A stretch of 64,000 bases of DNA from Bacteroidota bacterium (GCA_013390605.1 JACAUB010000001.1:3345721-3409720), one strand, 5' to 3'; counted from the stretch's first letter, positions 36,535 to 46,935 are shown. Notes: generated by a model from the sequence alone, not told the origin. Program-made: numbers and translations.

Positions 36535-37920
36535 GTGAAGTTTACAGATTTAATTAAAAATAAAAAACCAAGCTATTATGTAGTTTACTTTTTAATATTA
36601 TTACACTTTATAGGAGGAATGATTACCAATCTATCCATTTTAATTACCTCCATTTGGGTTTTTTATTATATTGTTTTTGTTCGGCGATGGGATATCTATT
36701 TAATTTTCCTATTGATCCTCCCTACAATTTGCTTTTCTGTAGAAAACGATTTAGGTATAGGTGAAAGTCTGTCAATTTTTGATAATTTCAACAATGTTTG
36801 GTTGCTCGGCCCGTTAGCGTTATCATCAAATTTCACAATGGCACTAGCAATACCAATCAGATTATTAATTGATTTTGGGAAAACTAAATTTAAATTTCTA
36901 ACCATAATCATATTTATTAATATATTTCTTGCTATATGTGGATTACTCTTTTCATTATTATCTGGTGAATCTAACCCATCTGGATTAACCGTTGGATTTC
37001 GAATAACTCTTTCGCTTGGTACAGTATTGCTAAGTAAATCAATTATAGACAAAAAAACATTTATTGAGGGCTTAGATAAAATAATTTTAGTTTCATTTAT
37101 TTTACTCATTTTAGATGTTTTAAATAACCATTGGTTTTTTGTTGTTTTTGGCTTCGTTCCCTATTTTGTATATAGAATTAAACCGAAATTTTTAGCATTA
37201 CTTCCACTCTTTATTTCCTTTAATATTTTATATAATTTAAGTAATACAATAACTATTATAGCAACCTTACTTATCTCATTTATTTTTTACTTATTCATAA
37301 ATATTGGGGACAAGATGAGAAATTTCATAACTAGTAGACATATTATTTCATTAATAATTATTATACCAATTATTATTACTATTTTCACATTAAGCCTCAA
37401 TCAAACTGGAGATTATGATTTAACGACTTTTGACGGATTTGTAAAATTCAAATTATTGGGTGATAGAAAACCTATATGGGATGCTACTTGGGATAATATT
37501 CGAACTTCTTCATTCTTCGTAAAACCAGCAGGAAGCTCATTAGATGTATATTTTGATTTTACTCAAAAATGGGTCGACTGGACAGCGGGCTCTCATAATA
37601 TATTTTTAGAAATTGGTAGACAGGTTGGATTATTTTCCATGATTTCTCTTACTACAATATTATTAATCATGCTTAATAAAGCAGGTAGATATCTAAATTC
37701 AAAAAATGATATGATTTTGTTTTTCTGCTTCCTCTCAGTTTTTTTAATTTTTGGATTAACAGGGCAGAGTCTTATTTATGATGGTGTTGGTTCGTTGTTC
37801 TGGTTATTAGTCGGACAATTCTATCATGTTTCATCGGAGAATATGGATAGTGATTCTTACAAACCCAATTCACTCCAGAAAGAAATTGTAACTGAAAAAA
37901 ATTCACCAGAAATCCTTTGA
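36535..37920 (+). CDS. O-antigen polymerase-like protein (Wzy candidate 1)
   Basis: This 461-aa protein has about 11-12 membrane helices and starts at a GTG; the next ATG would remove the first helix. A large extracytoplasmic loop at about 290-355 contains LGDRKPIWDATWDNI and AGSHNIFLEIGRQVGLFS. These are the R...W and HNxFLExxxxxG features of Wzy/WaaL polymerases and ligases. It should link repeat units in the periplasm. A second protein of this kind is at 61377-62582, so this could serve a different polymer. Confidence 0.7.
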   Translation: MKFTDLIKNKKPSYYVVYFLILLHFIGGMITNLSILITSIWVFYYIVFVRRWDIYLIFLLILPTICFSVENDLGIGESLSIFDNFNNVWLLGPLALSSNFTMALAIPIRLLIDFGKTKFKFLTIIIFINIFLAICGLLFSLLSGESNPSGLTVGFRITLSLGTVLLSKSIIDKKTFIEGLDKIILVSFILLILDVLNNHWFFVVFGFVPYFVYRIKPKFLALLPLFISFNILYNLSNTITIIATLLISFIFYLFINIGDKMRNFITSRHIISLIIIIPIIITIFTLSLNQTGDYDLTTFDGFVKFKLLGDRKPIWDATWDNIRTSSFFVKPAGSSLDVYFDFTQKWVDWTAGSHNIFLEIGRQVGLFSMISLTTILLIMLNKAGRYLNSKNDMILFFCFLSVFLIFGLTGQSLIYDGVGSLFWLLVGQFYHVSSENMDSDSYKPNSLQKEIVTEKNSPEIL

Positions 37921-37969
37921 ACTAGAATATAAAAGGGAAAGATCTTAAATTCACATTGTATATATTTAA

Positions 37970-39052
37970 ATGAAAAATATTGATTTATTGATAGGTAATT
38001 TTTTTGAAAGCAATACTAAAAAATTACCTGTTGGAATTTCATTTGCCGGAAATTACTATCAAATAAAAGTTAGATCAATATTAAACATTGATCACTCTAT
38101 TAGCCTTATTTATGGACTGAATAATAAGACTTATGATTCAGAAACTGACATAACGTATATTGTTCTTAATCAAAAGAAGCATTTTTCTAATACTCTTTTA
38201 ATTATAAAACATATATCAAAGCTAGCAAGAAAAGATAAAAAAAATAAGAATGTGCTTTTTTATAATCTCAATATTTATAATCTTTTCTATTTCATTTATT
38301 ATAAGTTCATAAAAAAAGCTAGAATTGTTGTTTTATTAGCCGATGCAGGATTTCTTGTAGAAAAAAAGATTAGTAGCCAAATATTAAGTAAAGCGCTTTT
38401 ATACTCATACGGACTCCTCACATTAAGAGAAATTCCTGAATTACGAAAATCTCAATCGCGAATTGAAGTAATGCCTGGTATTGTTTCAAAAAACATATCT
38501 ACTACTAAAAAAAATAAAACACCAAATACTGTTTTATTAAGTGGCTCACTGGGAATAACGAATGGACTTCTATTAGCTCTTGATTATTTTCATAATCAAA
38601 CAAAGTTCAAGCTCTTTATTACTGGTGTGCCATATTTAATGTCAAGTTCTGAATTCGAAAGTATTTTAGAAAAATATAAAAGCGACAACATAAGTTACTT
38701 AGGAGTATTAGATTACAAAAAATATATAGATGTTTTAACATCAAGTGAATTTAGCCTAAGCCTTCGCAATCCAAAAGACATTGAACATCAATATAATTTT
38801 CCTTCAAAAATTGTCGAATATATGTCTTATGGAAATATCGTAATTTCGACATTAAACTATCCAGAATTAATTGATGAAATTTATTTAAAAACAGAGTTTA
38901 CATTAAAAGGACTTAACGAGTGCTTTACAAATATTTTAAATATTTCTTTAAAAGAGAGAGAATTTATAGCAAAAAATGCACAAGATTTTGTAATAAGTCA
39001 TTTTTCAGAAGATGTATTGAAAACAAAAATTGACAATTTATTTAAGATGTAA
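37970..39052 (+). CDS. Glycosyltransferase, GT-B/family 4-like
   Basis: This 360-aa protein has a GT-B layout with a weak N-terminal half and a clear donor-side half: VLLSGSLGITNGLLLALDYF around 190-210, and FPSKIVEYMSYGNIVIST around 283-300. The latter is the usual PSKxxEYM element of GT4 proteins. It overlaps the region of the next gene's upstream TTG but not its preferred ATG. Donor and acceptor are unknown. Confidence 0.7.
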   Translation: MKNIDLLIGNFFESNTKKLPVGISFAGNYYQIKVRSILNIDHSISLIYGLNNKTYDSETDITYIVLNQKKHFSNTLLIIKHISKLARKDKKNKNVLFYNLNIYNLFYFIYYKFIKKARIVVLLADAGFLVEKKISSQILSKALLYSYGLLTLREIPELRKSQSRIEVMPGIVSKNISTTKKNKTPNTVLLSGSLGITNGLLLALDYFHNQTKFKLFITGVPYLMSSSEFESILEKYKSDNISYLGVLDYKKYIDVLTSSEFSLSLRNPKDIEHQYNFPSKIVEYMSYGNIVISTLNYPELIDEIYLKTEFTLKGLNECFTNILNISLKEREFIAKNAQDFVISHFSEDVLKTKIDNLFKM

Positions 39053-39056
39053 ACGT

Positions 39057-40070
39057 ATGTATCATTTTATTTATCTTACTAATATCCCTTCGTTCTATAA
39101 ACTTAATCTTTTTAATAGAATAGCAGAACATAAAAAGATATTGGTAATTTTCACTGAACAGACCAGCATAGAAAGAAATTCTGATTTTTATACAGGTGAA
39201 CGTAATTTTGACTATATATCTATTGGTAATTATGTCGGAATTTTTAAAACAATAAAATTACTTTTTATTCTACTAATTAATAGTTACAATAAACTTATTC
39301 TTGCTGGTTTTGATTCTAAAGAATTATGGGCCGCAGCATTTTTAAATCCAAAAAGAAAAAATTGCATTGTAATCGAATCAAGTATTTTTGAAAGTACCAC
39401 ATTAGGATTAAAAGGCTATATTAAACGCATATTTTTAAAACGTATAACGACTGCCTATGTATCAGGAAAAGCTCAAAAAGACCTAGCATTAGCACTTGGA
39501 TTTAAGGGTATTATTAAAATAACCAAAGGTGTTGGGATATTTAATATTACTGATCCCCCAAAATTTAAAGAAAAAAATGAGATTAAAAACTTTATTTATG
39601 TTGGCCGATTATCAAAAGAAAAAAATCTAAAGTATTTAATATCCACATTTAATGAATTACCATATTTACAATTAAATATTATAGGCTTTGGTCCCGAGGA
39701 AAAAGAATTAAAATCTATTGCTAAACGGAATATAGTATTTCATGGAGCAATAGATAACATTAAACTTCCAACATTTTATCGGTTAAATGATGTGTTAATC
39801 TTACCATCATTATCAGAACCTTGGGGTTTAGTTATTGAGGAGGCTTTTAACAATGGACTTCCTGTGATTGTAAGTAACATGGTAGGATGTTCATCAGAAA
39901 TTATTGAAATAAATAAAAACGGATTAATCTTTAATTTGACAGAAACAGATAGTCTAAAAAATGCGATCTTAATGATAACTGATTCATCATTATATAATAA
40001 TATGTGCAGAAATATCTGTGAAATGGATTTTAATGAAATTGCTAATTTGCAAGTAGAATGCTACTTATAA
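39057..40070 (+). CDS. Glycosyltransferase family 4
   Basis: From the ATG at 39057 this is 337 aa, starting MYHFIYLTNIPSFYK, a normal GT4 first strand. A TTG at 39030 would add nine residues and overlap the upstream gene. The donor half has FIYVGRLSKEKNLKYLI and SEPWGLVIEEAFNNGLPVIV with the E-x7-E pair. There is no membrane segment. It is followed by a 133-bp gap before the WcaC-like gene. Confidence 0.8.
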   Translation: MYHFIYLTNIPSFYKLNLFNRIAEHKKILVIFTEQTSIERNSDFYTGERNFDYISIGNYVGIFKTIKLLFILLINSYNKLILAGFDSKELWAAAFLNPKRKNCIVIESSIFESTTLGLKGYIKRIFLKRITTAYVSGKAQKDLALALGFKGIIKITKGVGIFNITDPPKFKEKNEIKNFIYVGRLSKEKNLKYLISTFNELPYLQLNIIGFGPEEKELKSIAKRNIVFHGAIDNIKLPTFYRLNDVLILPSLSEPWGLVIEEAFNNGLPVIVSNMVGCSSEIIEINKNGLIFNLTETDSLKNAILMITDSSLYNNMCRNICEMDFNEIANLQVECYL

Positions 40071-40203
40071 ATATAAGATCACAGAAAAAGTTTTTTTTAT
40101 GATTTTCATCTGCAATCCAAATCATACGCACGATTTTTTAGACTTATTCCATACTAAATAAAACGAAAAGAGTAGATAAATTTTGTAAAGCTAACGTACA
40201 TTA

Positions 40204-41418
40204 ATGAAAAAAATCCTTCAAATAAATATTGTTGTAAATTATGGTTCTACTGGAATCATTGCTGAGGAAATAGGTCGGCATGCAATTGAAGAAGGATGGG
40301 AAAGTTATATAGCGTTTGGCAGAAAAGAAAGACCTAGTAAATCCAAGTTAATCAAGATTGGATCAGATCTTGATATTAATCTACATGTATTGCAAACACG
40401 TCTTTTTGACAGACATGGTTTTGGTTCTCATAGAGCAACACAGAAGCTCATTAATCAAATTGAAAAGATAAATCCAGATATAATACATCTACATAATCTT
40501 CATGGATACTATATAAATATAAAAATTCTATTCGATTTCCTATCAAAAGCAGATATCCCTATTGTTTGGACATTGCACGATTGTTGGCCAATTACAGGTC
40601 ATTGTGTTCATTTCGATAGTATCAATTGTGAAAGATGGAAAACACATTGTTTTAATTGCCCTTTAAAAAATAGTTATCCTGCTAGTTTTTTAATAGATAG
40701 ATCTTCAAAAAATCATCTATTTAAGAAAAATAAATTTACATCTATTAAAAGATTAACAATCGTTCCAGTATCTAATTGGCTTGGAAATATTATAAAAAAA
40801 TCTTTTTTAAATTGTTACCCAATACAAGTAATTAATAATGGAGTTGATTGCAATATTTTTGTGCAAAATAAAACTCAAAAGATACGAGAGAAATATAATG
40901 TTATAGATAAGCTCATTATTCTTGGAGTTTCTAATACGTGGGAACCTCGAAAAAGACTTTCAGATTTCATAGAGCTAAGTAAATCTCTTGACAATAGCAG
41001 CGTTATTATTTTAGTGGGACTAAGTTCAACACAGTTGAAAAATCTTCCCAAAAACATAATAGGCATACCTCGGACAGAAAGTGTACAAGAACTTGTAGAT
41101 TTATATTCGGCTGCAGATATCTACCTCAATCTTTCAATTGAAGAAACATTTGGGAAAACAACAGCAGAAGCATTAGCTTGTGGAACCCCTATAATTGTTT
41201 ATAATGCAACTGCTTGCCCTGAACTTGTCTCTCCAGAGACTGGATTTATCGTTGAGAAAGGTAATATAATTAGTCTTTTAGAATCAATCAATATAGTTCG
41301 AAGGGCAGGCAGAGAGCATTTTGCATTTGCCTGTAGAGAAAGAGCTTTAAAATTATATAACAAAAATGATAGAATATCAGACTACATTAATCTTTATAAA
41401 TCAATGATGAACAAATAA
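40204..41418 (+). CDS. Glycosyltransferase family 4 with cysteine-rich loop (WcaC-like)
   Basis: This 404-aa protein is of the same subfamily as 35092-36336. It has YGSTGIIAEEIGRHA in the N-terminal loop, WTLHDCWPITGHC with further cysteines (NCERWKTHCFNCP) near 122-155, and EETFGKTTAEALACGTPIIV in the donor site. Having two WcaC-like enzymes in one region fits a long or branched repeat unit. It is 22 nt from the FnlA gene and probably co-transcribed with it. Confidence 0.82.
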   Translation: MKKILQINIVVNYGSTGIIAEEIGRHAIEEGWESYIAFGRKERPSKSKLIKIGSDLDINLHVLQTRLFDRHGFGSHRATQKLINQIEKINPDIIHLHNLHGYYINIKILFDFLSKADIPIVWTLHDCWPITGHCVHFDSINCERWKTHCFNCPLKNSYPASFLIDRSSKNHLFKKNKFTSIKRLTIVPVSNWLGNIIKKSFLNCYPIQVINNGVDCNIFVQNKTQKIREKYNVIDKLIILGVSNTWEPRKRLSDFIELSKSLDNSSVIILVGLSSTQLKNLPKNIIGIPRTESVQELVDLYSAADIYLNLSIEETFGKTTAEALACGTPIIVYNATACPELVSPETGFIVEKGNIISLLESINIVRRAGREHFAFACRERALKLYNKNDRISDYINLYKSMMNK

Positions 41419-41440
41419 AAGACCTTTAAAAGAAAAATCA

Positions 41441-42457
41441 ATGTTTAAAAACAAAATTCTTCTAATAACGGGAGGGACAGGATCTTTTGGTAATGCTGTA
41501 CTTAACCGTTTTTTAGGTACGAACATTAAAGAAATTAGGATCTTCTCGCGTGATGAGAAGAAGCAGGATGATATGCGCCATAGATTGAATAATCCTAAAG
41601 TTAAATTTTATTTAGGAAACGTACGTGATAAACGCAGCATTGATTATGCGATGCGTGGCGTTGATTATGTTTTTCATGCTGCGGCATTAAAGCAGGTCCC
41701 TTCTTGTGAGTTCTTCCCTATTGAAGCTGTTAATACAAATATTCTTGGTGCGCAGAATGTACTTGATTCAGCTTTACAATTTGGTGTTAAGCGTGTAGTA
41801 GTCCTTAGCACAGACAAAGCTGTTTATCCTATCAATGCAATGGGAATATCAAAGGCGATGATGGAAAAGGTTATGATTGCCAAAGCCCGAGCTCAAGACG
41901 ATGAATCTGAAACCGTTTTCTGTGGTACACGTTATGGCAACGTAATGGCCTCCAGAGGATCCGTTATCCCCCTTTTTATTGAACAATTAAAGGCGGGTAA
42001 AGATCTTACTGTCACTGATCCAAATATGACCCGTTTTATGATGACATTAGATGATGCGGTTGATTTGGTTATATATGCTTTTCAGCATGGAAAGAATGGA
42101 GATATGTTTATTCAGAAATCACCTGCTTCAACGATAACTGATCTTGCAAAAGCCTTAATAGAATTGTATAAATCCGATTCTAAAATTCGCATTATTGGTA
42201 CCCGTCACGGAGAGAAACTCTATGAAACATTAGTCAATAGAGAAGAGATGGCTAAAGCCATTGATATGGGTGATTACTATCGTGTACCAGCTGATACCAG
42301 AGATCTAAACTATGAACGATATTTTAGTGAAGGTGAGAAAAAAGTTTCAGTAATAGAGGACTATCATTCTCATAATACCCATCGTTTAGATGTTGCAGGG
42401 ACCAAAGAACTCTTATTAAAATTAGAGATGATCCGACAGGATCTGGGATTAGTATAG
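41441..42457 (+). CDS. fnlA: UDP-GlcNAc 4,6-dehydratase/5-epimerase (FnlA/CapE/WbjB)
   Basis: This 338-aa first enzyme of UDP-L-FucNAc synthesis has the cofactor loop GGTGSFG (11-17). The catalytic segment STDKAVYPINAMGISKAMME has Met134 and Lys138 in place of the usual Tyr-Lys, the SMK-type triad seen in CapE/WbjB and FlaA1 enzymes. It converts UDP-GlcNAc to UDP-4-keto-6-deoxy products with C5 (and C3) inversion. Length and order (FnlA, FnlB, FnlC) are as in Staphylococcus cap5EFG and Pseudomonas wbjBCD. GC is slightly higher than its neighbours. Confidence 0.92.
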   Translation: MFKNKILLITGGTGSFGNAVLNRFLGTNIKEIRIFSRDEKKQDDMRHRLNNPKVKFYLGNVRDKRSIDYAMRGVDYVFHAAALKQVPSCEFFPIEAVNTNILGAQNVLDSALQFGVKRVVVLSTDKAVYPINAMGISKAMMEKVMIAKARAQDDESETVFCGTRYGNVMASRGSVIPLFIEQLKAGKDLTVTDPNMTRFMMTLDDAVDLVIYAFQHGKNGDMFIQKSPASTITDLAKALIELYKSDSKIRIIGTRHGEKLYETLVNREEMAKAIDMGDYYRVPADTRDLNYERYFSEGEKKVSVIEDYHSHNTHRLDVAGTKELLLKLEMIRQDLGLV

Positions 42458-42467
42458 AATAAAAGAT

Positions 42468-43607
42468 ATGATTAAAGTAGGAATAACAGGACAAACCGGA
42501 TTTATAGGTACCCATCTTTATAATACGCTAAATCTTGATAAAGAGAATTTTGAAACTATATTATTTGATGATCGATTCTTTTCAGAAACTATCCTGCTAG
42601 AAGAATGGGTTTCAAAATGTGATGTAATTATTCATTTAGCCGCTCTTAACAGACATAACGACCCTGATGTTATTTATAACACGAATATTTCGTTGGTAAA
42701 ACAGTTAATTGCTGCATTAGAAAACACGAATACCACACCGCATGTATTGTTTTCCTCATCTACTCAAGAAGCAAATGATAACCTTTATGGAAAATCAAAG
42801 AAAGAAGGCAGAAGACTTTTAACAGAATGGGCTACAAAAAATAATACACAGTTTACTGGTTTAATAATTCCTAACGTATTTGGACCGTTTGGAAATCCTT
42901 ATTACAATTCAGTTGTTGCTACCTTTTGTCATCAACTCACGCATAATCAAATACCAAAGATTGAAGTTGATGGCGATCTGAAATTAATTTATATAGGAGA
43001 ACTAGTTCATCAAATAATTGATCATATTCTTTTAATTCAAAAGAACTATTGCAATGAAGTTCTAATAGAACAGGTTCCATTGCAACCGACTGCTGAACTT
43101 AAGGTCAGCAATCTGCTCCGAATATTACAAGAATATAAAAATCTTTATTTTGAGAATGGTGTAATGCCAGCCATCAACACTTCCTTTGAAAGGAACTTAT
43201 TTAATACATTCCTTTGCTATATTAACCACGCTACGTTCTTTCCTTTTAAGCTAAAAATGAATACAGATCAACGGGGTTCATTCGTTGAAACAATCAAGCT
43301 CAATAGTGGTGGACAAGTATCATTCTCTACTACTGTAGCAGGCATAACCCGTGGTAATCATTTCCATACGCGGAAAGCTGAACGTTTTGCTGTAATAAAG
43401 GGAAAAGCATTGATTGAACTCAGAAAGGTAGGTACAGATGAAATACTATCTTTTGAATTGACTGGCGAACATCCTTCGTTTGTAGATATGCCGATTTGGT
43501 TTACACATAATATAAAAAACATTGGTTCCGATGAACTCTATACGATCTTCTGGATTAATGAATTTTTTGATCAAAACGATCCAGATACATTTTTTGAAAA
43601 AGTATAA
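42468..43607 (+). CDS. fnlB: UDP-L-FucNAc pathway reductase/epimerase (FnlB/CapF/WbjC)
   Basis: This 379-aa two-domain enzyme has an N-terminal SDR domain with GQTGFIG (8-14) and a NLYGKSKKEGRR active-site segment near 106-117. A C-terminal cupin domain from about 260 has the metal-binding motif GNHFHTRKAERFAV. CapF carries out 3-epimerisation (cupin) and 4-reduction (SDR) to UDP-6-deoxy-L-TalNAc. It is 10 nt from both neighbours and fully consistent with the cassette. Confidence 0.92.
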   Translation: MIKVGITGQTGFIGTHLYNTLNLDKENFETILFDDRFFSETILLEEWVSKCDVIIHLAALNRHNDPDVIYNTNISLVKQLIAALENTNTTPHVLFSSSTQEANDNLYGKSKKEGRRLLTEWATKNNTQFTGLIIPNVFGPFGNPYYNSVVATFCHQLTHNQIPKIEVDGDLKLIYIGELVHQIIDHILLIQKNYCNEVLIEQVPLQPTAELKVSNLLRILQEYKNLYFENGVMPAINTSFERNLFNTFLCYINHATFFPFKLKMNTDQRGSFVETIKLNSGGQVSFSTTVAGITRGNHFHTRKAERFAVIKGKALIELRKVGTDEILSFELTGEHPSFVDMPIWFTHNIKNIGSDELYTIFWINEFFDQNDPDTFFEKV

Positions 43608-43617
43608 GTTATAAACA

Positions 43618-44751
43618 ATGAAGAAGTTAAAAGTACTCACGGTAGTAGGCACCAGACCAGAAATAATACGGTTATCGTGTGTATTACAAAAGCTGGATGA
43701 AAGTCAAGCAATCGAGCATATATTGGTTCACTCGGGTCAAAATTATGATTACGAGTTAAATGAACTCTTTTTTGAAGATCTTGGGCTAAAAAAACCAGAC
43801 TACTTTCTCAATGCAGCTGGAGATAATGCGACTACTACTGCTGGGAACATCATAATAAAGATTGATCCGATACTGGAAAAGGTACAACCAGATGCTTTTT
43901 TAGTATTAGGTGATACGAATAGTTGCCTCTGCGCTATAGCTGCAAAAAAACGGCATATCCCAATCTTTCATATGGAAGCGGGGAATCGTTGTTTCGATCA
44001 AAGGGTGCCAGAAGAAACAAATCGAAAAATAGTTGATCATATTAGTGATATAAACCTCACGTATAGTTCTATTGCCCGAGAATACCTTTTAAAAGAAGGA
44101 ATACCTGCTGATAGAATTATAAAAACGGGTAGTCCAATGTTTGAAGTGCTAAATACTTATCTACCCAAGATTAAAAAATCGACTATTGTAAAAGATCTTG
44201 GCTTAATCAAGAACGAGTATTTTGTAGTGTCTGCTCATCGAGAAGAGAATATAGCTTCTGAAAAGAATTTCTTCAACCTGATCGAAATTCTTAATAAGCT
44301 TGCCGAAACCTATGATCTTCCAATTATTGTAACCACTCATCCGCGAACACGAAAGATGATAGTGAAACACAATATTCAATTTAATCCGCTTGTGAAACTA
44401 ATGAAACCTTTTGGGTTAAGTGATTACATCAACCTTCAGATGAATGCTAAAACAGTACTCTCTGATAGTGGAACTATCAGTGAAGAATCGTCTATTTTAA
44501 ATTTTAAAGCGTTAAATATACGTGAAGCCCATGAACGACCTGAAGCGATGGAAGAGGCCTCGGTGATAATGGTTGGGCTCAATCCTGAGCGTGTGATGCA
44601 AGGTCTAACTCAATTACAATATCAAAATATTGAGGATAGAAACATTTTACAAGTTGCTGATTACAGTATGCCCAATGTGTCTGATAAAGTTGTTCGTATT
44701 ATCTTATCGTATACTGATTATGTTAATCGGGTCGTTTGGAGTGAGATTTAA
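43618..44751 (+). CDS. fnlC: UDP-L-FucNAc-forming 2-epimerase (FnlC/CapG/WbjD)
   Basis: This 377-aa GT-B-fold non-hydrolysing 2-epimerase resembles WecB. It has GTRPEIIRL (11-19), VHSGQNYDYELNELFF, LGDTNSCL, HMEAGNRCFDQRVPEE and SDSGTISEESSIL. The last step inverts C2 to give UDP-L-FucNAc. The FDQRVPEETNR and REAHERPEAME segments mark the CapG/WbjD branch rather than plain WecB. The WbuB-like gene starts 5 nt after it. Confidence 0.92.
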   Translation: MKKLKVLTVVGTRPEIIRLSCVLQKLDESQAIEHILVHSGQNYDYELNELFFEDLGLKKPDYFLNAAGDNATTTAGNIIIKIDPILEKVQPDAFLVLGDTNSCLCAIAAKKRHIPIFHMEAGNRCFDQRVPEETNRKIVDHISDINLTYSSIAREYLLKEGIPADRIIKTGSPMFEVLNTYLPKIKKSTIVKDLGLIKNEYFVVSAHREENIASEKNFFNLIEILNKLAETYDLPIIVTTHPRTRKMIVKHNIQFNPLVKLMKPFGLSDYINLQMNAKTVLSDSGTISEESSILNFKALNIREAHERPEAMEEASVIMVGLNPERVMQGLTQLQYQNIEDRNILQVADYSMPNVSDKVVRIILSYTDYVNRVVWSEI

Positions 44752-44756
44752 TTTAT

Positions 44757-45995
44757 ATGAGAAAAAGAAAAATTTGGATTATATCAGAATTGTTTCATCC
44801 AGAAGAAACTGCCGTAGCATATATTTTCACAAGAATAGCTGATTATCTTTCTGAAAGTTATGATGTAAGTGTTATTTGTGGTCCATTTTTTTACGATAAT
44901 GAAAAAAAAGATTTTACAGATATAAAAAAAATTTCAGAAAAAATAACTATTTACAGAAATGAATCACTTAATCTTAATAAGAACAATTTATTTCAGCGTT
45001 CTATTAACATTATTTATTTAAGTTTTCAGTTAGCTAATTCGTTTAGAAAAAAAGCATCAAAAGATGACATTGTTTTATTAGCGACCAATCCAGCCCCATT
45101 ATTATTGCTCATGGGCCTATTAAAGAAGTTTAAACAATTCCAGCTTCATATACTTGTTCATGATGTTTTTCCAGAGAATACGATTCCTGCGGGAATCTTT
45201 AAAAGCAAAAAAAGTCTTCTTTATAGATTTATTAAAATAATTTTTGACAAAGCCTACTCAAAAGCCGATCACCTAATAGTCTTAGGTAGGGACATGAAAA
45301 ATGTTATATCTACTAAAGTTAATCGCTACAATAATAAGATTCCAATTTCAATTGTCCCCAATTGGGCCGATACCTCACAAATAATTCCTCAAGAAAGAGC
45401 AATTTCTTTTTTGAAAAAATGGGGTTTAGAACACAAAATTGTGCTACAATATGCGGGTAATATAGGGAGAGTTCAAGGTCTTGTTTCAATAATTGAAGCA
45501 TTTAAAGTAAGTGGAAACAAGGATTTACATTTATTAATCTACGGTTCAGGGGCGTTGGTTCCATATATAAGAGATTATATCAAAGTAAATAAAATGACTA
45601 ACGTATCATTATTTGGGAGTTATTCAAGAAAAGAGCAAAATGAGATTCTAAATAGTTGCGACATCGCTATTGTTTCACTATCAAGTGGAATGTATGGGCT
45701 TGGTGTTCCATCAAAATCATATCATATACTTTCTGCAGGAAAGCCTATTCTTTTTTTGGGGGATTTAAGATCTGAGATTTCGTGCCTTGTAACAGAAGAA
45801 AACGTTGGCTGGTCAATTGATATGACTGATAAAAAAAATCTAATCGATTTTCTCAATAATCTTAAAAAAGATAATCTTAATCAATACAAGAGTATGGGTG
45901 AGAAAGCTCGATTATTAGTTGAAGAAAAATATGATGAAAAAATTATTCTAAAAGAATTCCAAGAGAGGATGGAGACTATTATTCTGAATACCTAA
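44757..45995 (+). CDS. wbuB: WbuB-like glycosyltransferase (probable L-FucNAc transferase, GT4)
   Basis: This 412-aa GT4 enzyme has IISELFHPEETAVAYIFTRI at the start, LLATNPAPLLLLMGLL, VLVHDVFPENT-like text (HILVHDVFPENTIPAGIF), VPNWADTSQI and GLGVPSKSYHILSAGKPILF. WbuB of E. coli O26 transfers L-FucNAc, and the gene usually follows fnlABC as here. The acceptor is unknown. A second member of the family starts at 63310. Confidence 0.82.
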   Translation: MRKRKIWIISELFHPEETAVAYIFTRIADYLSESYDVSVICGPFFYDNEKKDFTDIKKISEKITIYRNESLNLNKNNLFQRSINIIYLSFQLANSFRKKASKDDIVLLATNPAPLLLLMGLLKKFKQFQLHILVHDVFPENTIPAGIFKSKKSLLYRFIKIIFDKAYSKADHLIVLGRDMKNVISTKVNRYNNKIPISIVPNWADTSQIIPQERAISFLKKWGLEHKIVLQYAGNIGRVQGLVSIIEAFKVSGNKDLHLLIYGSGALVPYIRDYIKVNKMTNVSLFGSYSRKEQNEILNSCDIAIVSLSSGMYGLGVPSKSYHILSAGKPILFLGDLRSEISCLVTEENVGWSIDMTDKKNLIDFLNNLKKDNLNQYKSMGEKARLLVEEKYDEKIILKEFQERMETIILNT

Positions 45996-46017
45996 TTGAA
46001 TTCAATGTTTATTAACT

Positions 46018-46935
46018 ATGTATAACATTCTTATAACAGGCTATAATGGATTTATTGGCTCGAATATTACAAAAGCTTTAAAAGGAAATAATTTAATAGG
46101 TGTTGACCTTTATAAAGGTAATTCGGTTAATGAACATTTTATATGGGCTGATCTAAACAAAATAAAAGACATCGACTGTATAATACATTTATCAGGAAAA
46201 GCACATGATACAAAAAAAAGCTCTTCCGCACAAGAATATTTCGATATAAATGTTGGATTGACAAAGGATATCTTTGATCTTTTTTTAGAATCTACAGCTA
46301 CAAAGTTTATTTTTTTTAGTTCAGTTAAGGCTGTTGCAGATAGCGTTACAAGTGCATTTCTTACTGAAGAAACGCGACCCAATCCTCAAACGCCTTATGG
46401 TAAATCAAAACTTGAGGCAGAACAATATATATTGCAACAAACGTTGCCTCCCCATAAAAGAATTTATATTTTGCGCCCATGTATGATACATGGGCCTGGA
46501 AATAAAGGTAATCTTAATCTATTATATAAGTTAGCTCATAAAGGATTGCCTTGGCCGTTAGGAGCTTTTGAAAATTATCGTTCATTTACAGCCATTCAAA
46601 ACTTATTATTTATTATTCAAGAATTGATTGTAAAAGATATTAAACCCGGCATATACCAAATTGCTGATGATGAATCAATATCGACTAATTGTCTTATTCA
46701 ATTGATGGCAGATTCATTAAATAAAAGAGCTTATATCTGGAATATTCCACCCATTGTGATTAAACTAATGGCAAATATTGGAGATAGACTTGCGCTTCCT
46801 TTAAATAGCGAAAGACTGAAAAAGCTTACAGAATCATATATTGTTTCTAATTTGAAGATCAAAGAAGCCTTAGGAATTAAAAAAATGCCATACACCGCAA
46901 TTGAAGGAATGAAAAAAACGTTTACTTCATTTTAA
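46018..46935 (+). CDS. NAD-dependent nucleotide-sugar epimerase/4-reductase (WbpV/QnmB-like)
   Basis: This 305-aa extended SDR has GYNGFIG (8-14), FFSSVKAVAD with the catalytic Ser, and TPYGKSKLEAE (Tyr and Lys four apart) near 124-134. Enzymes of this length after a WbuB gene usually reduce the 4-keto group of a UDP-6-deoxy-HexNAc, giving UDP-QuiNAc or UDP-FucNAc. The next gene encodes a plausible 4,6-dehydratase for that route. Confidence 0.75.
   Translation: MYNILITGYNGFIGSNITKALKGNNLIGVDLYKGNSVNEHFIWADLNKIKDIDCIIHLSGKAHDTKKSSSAQEYFDINVGLTKDIFDLFLESTATKFIFFSSVKAVADSVTSAFLTEETRPNPQTPYGKSKLEAEQYILQQTLPPHKRIYILRPCMIHGPGNKGNLNLLYKLAHKGLPWPLGAFENYRSFTAIQNLLFIIQELIVKDIKPGIYQIADDESISTNCLIQLMADSLNKRAYIWNIPPIVIKLMANIGDRLALPLNSERLKKLTESYIVSNLKIKEALGIKKMPYTAIEGMKKTFTSF

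Noticed and set aside
36696..37109. 137-codon open frame on the - strand
   Set aside because: It lies wholly inside the Wzy-like membrane protein gene. Its translation shows no domain or signal and matches the pattern of an antisense shadow.
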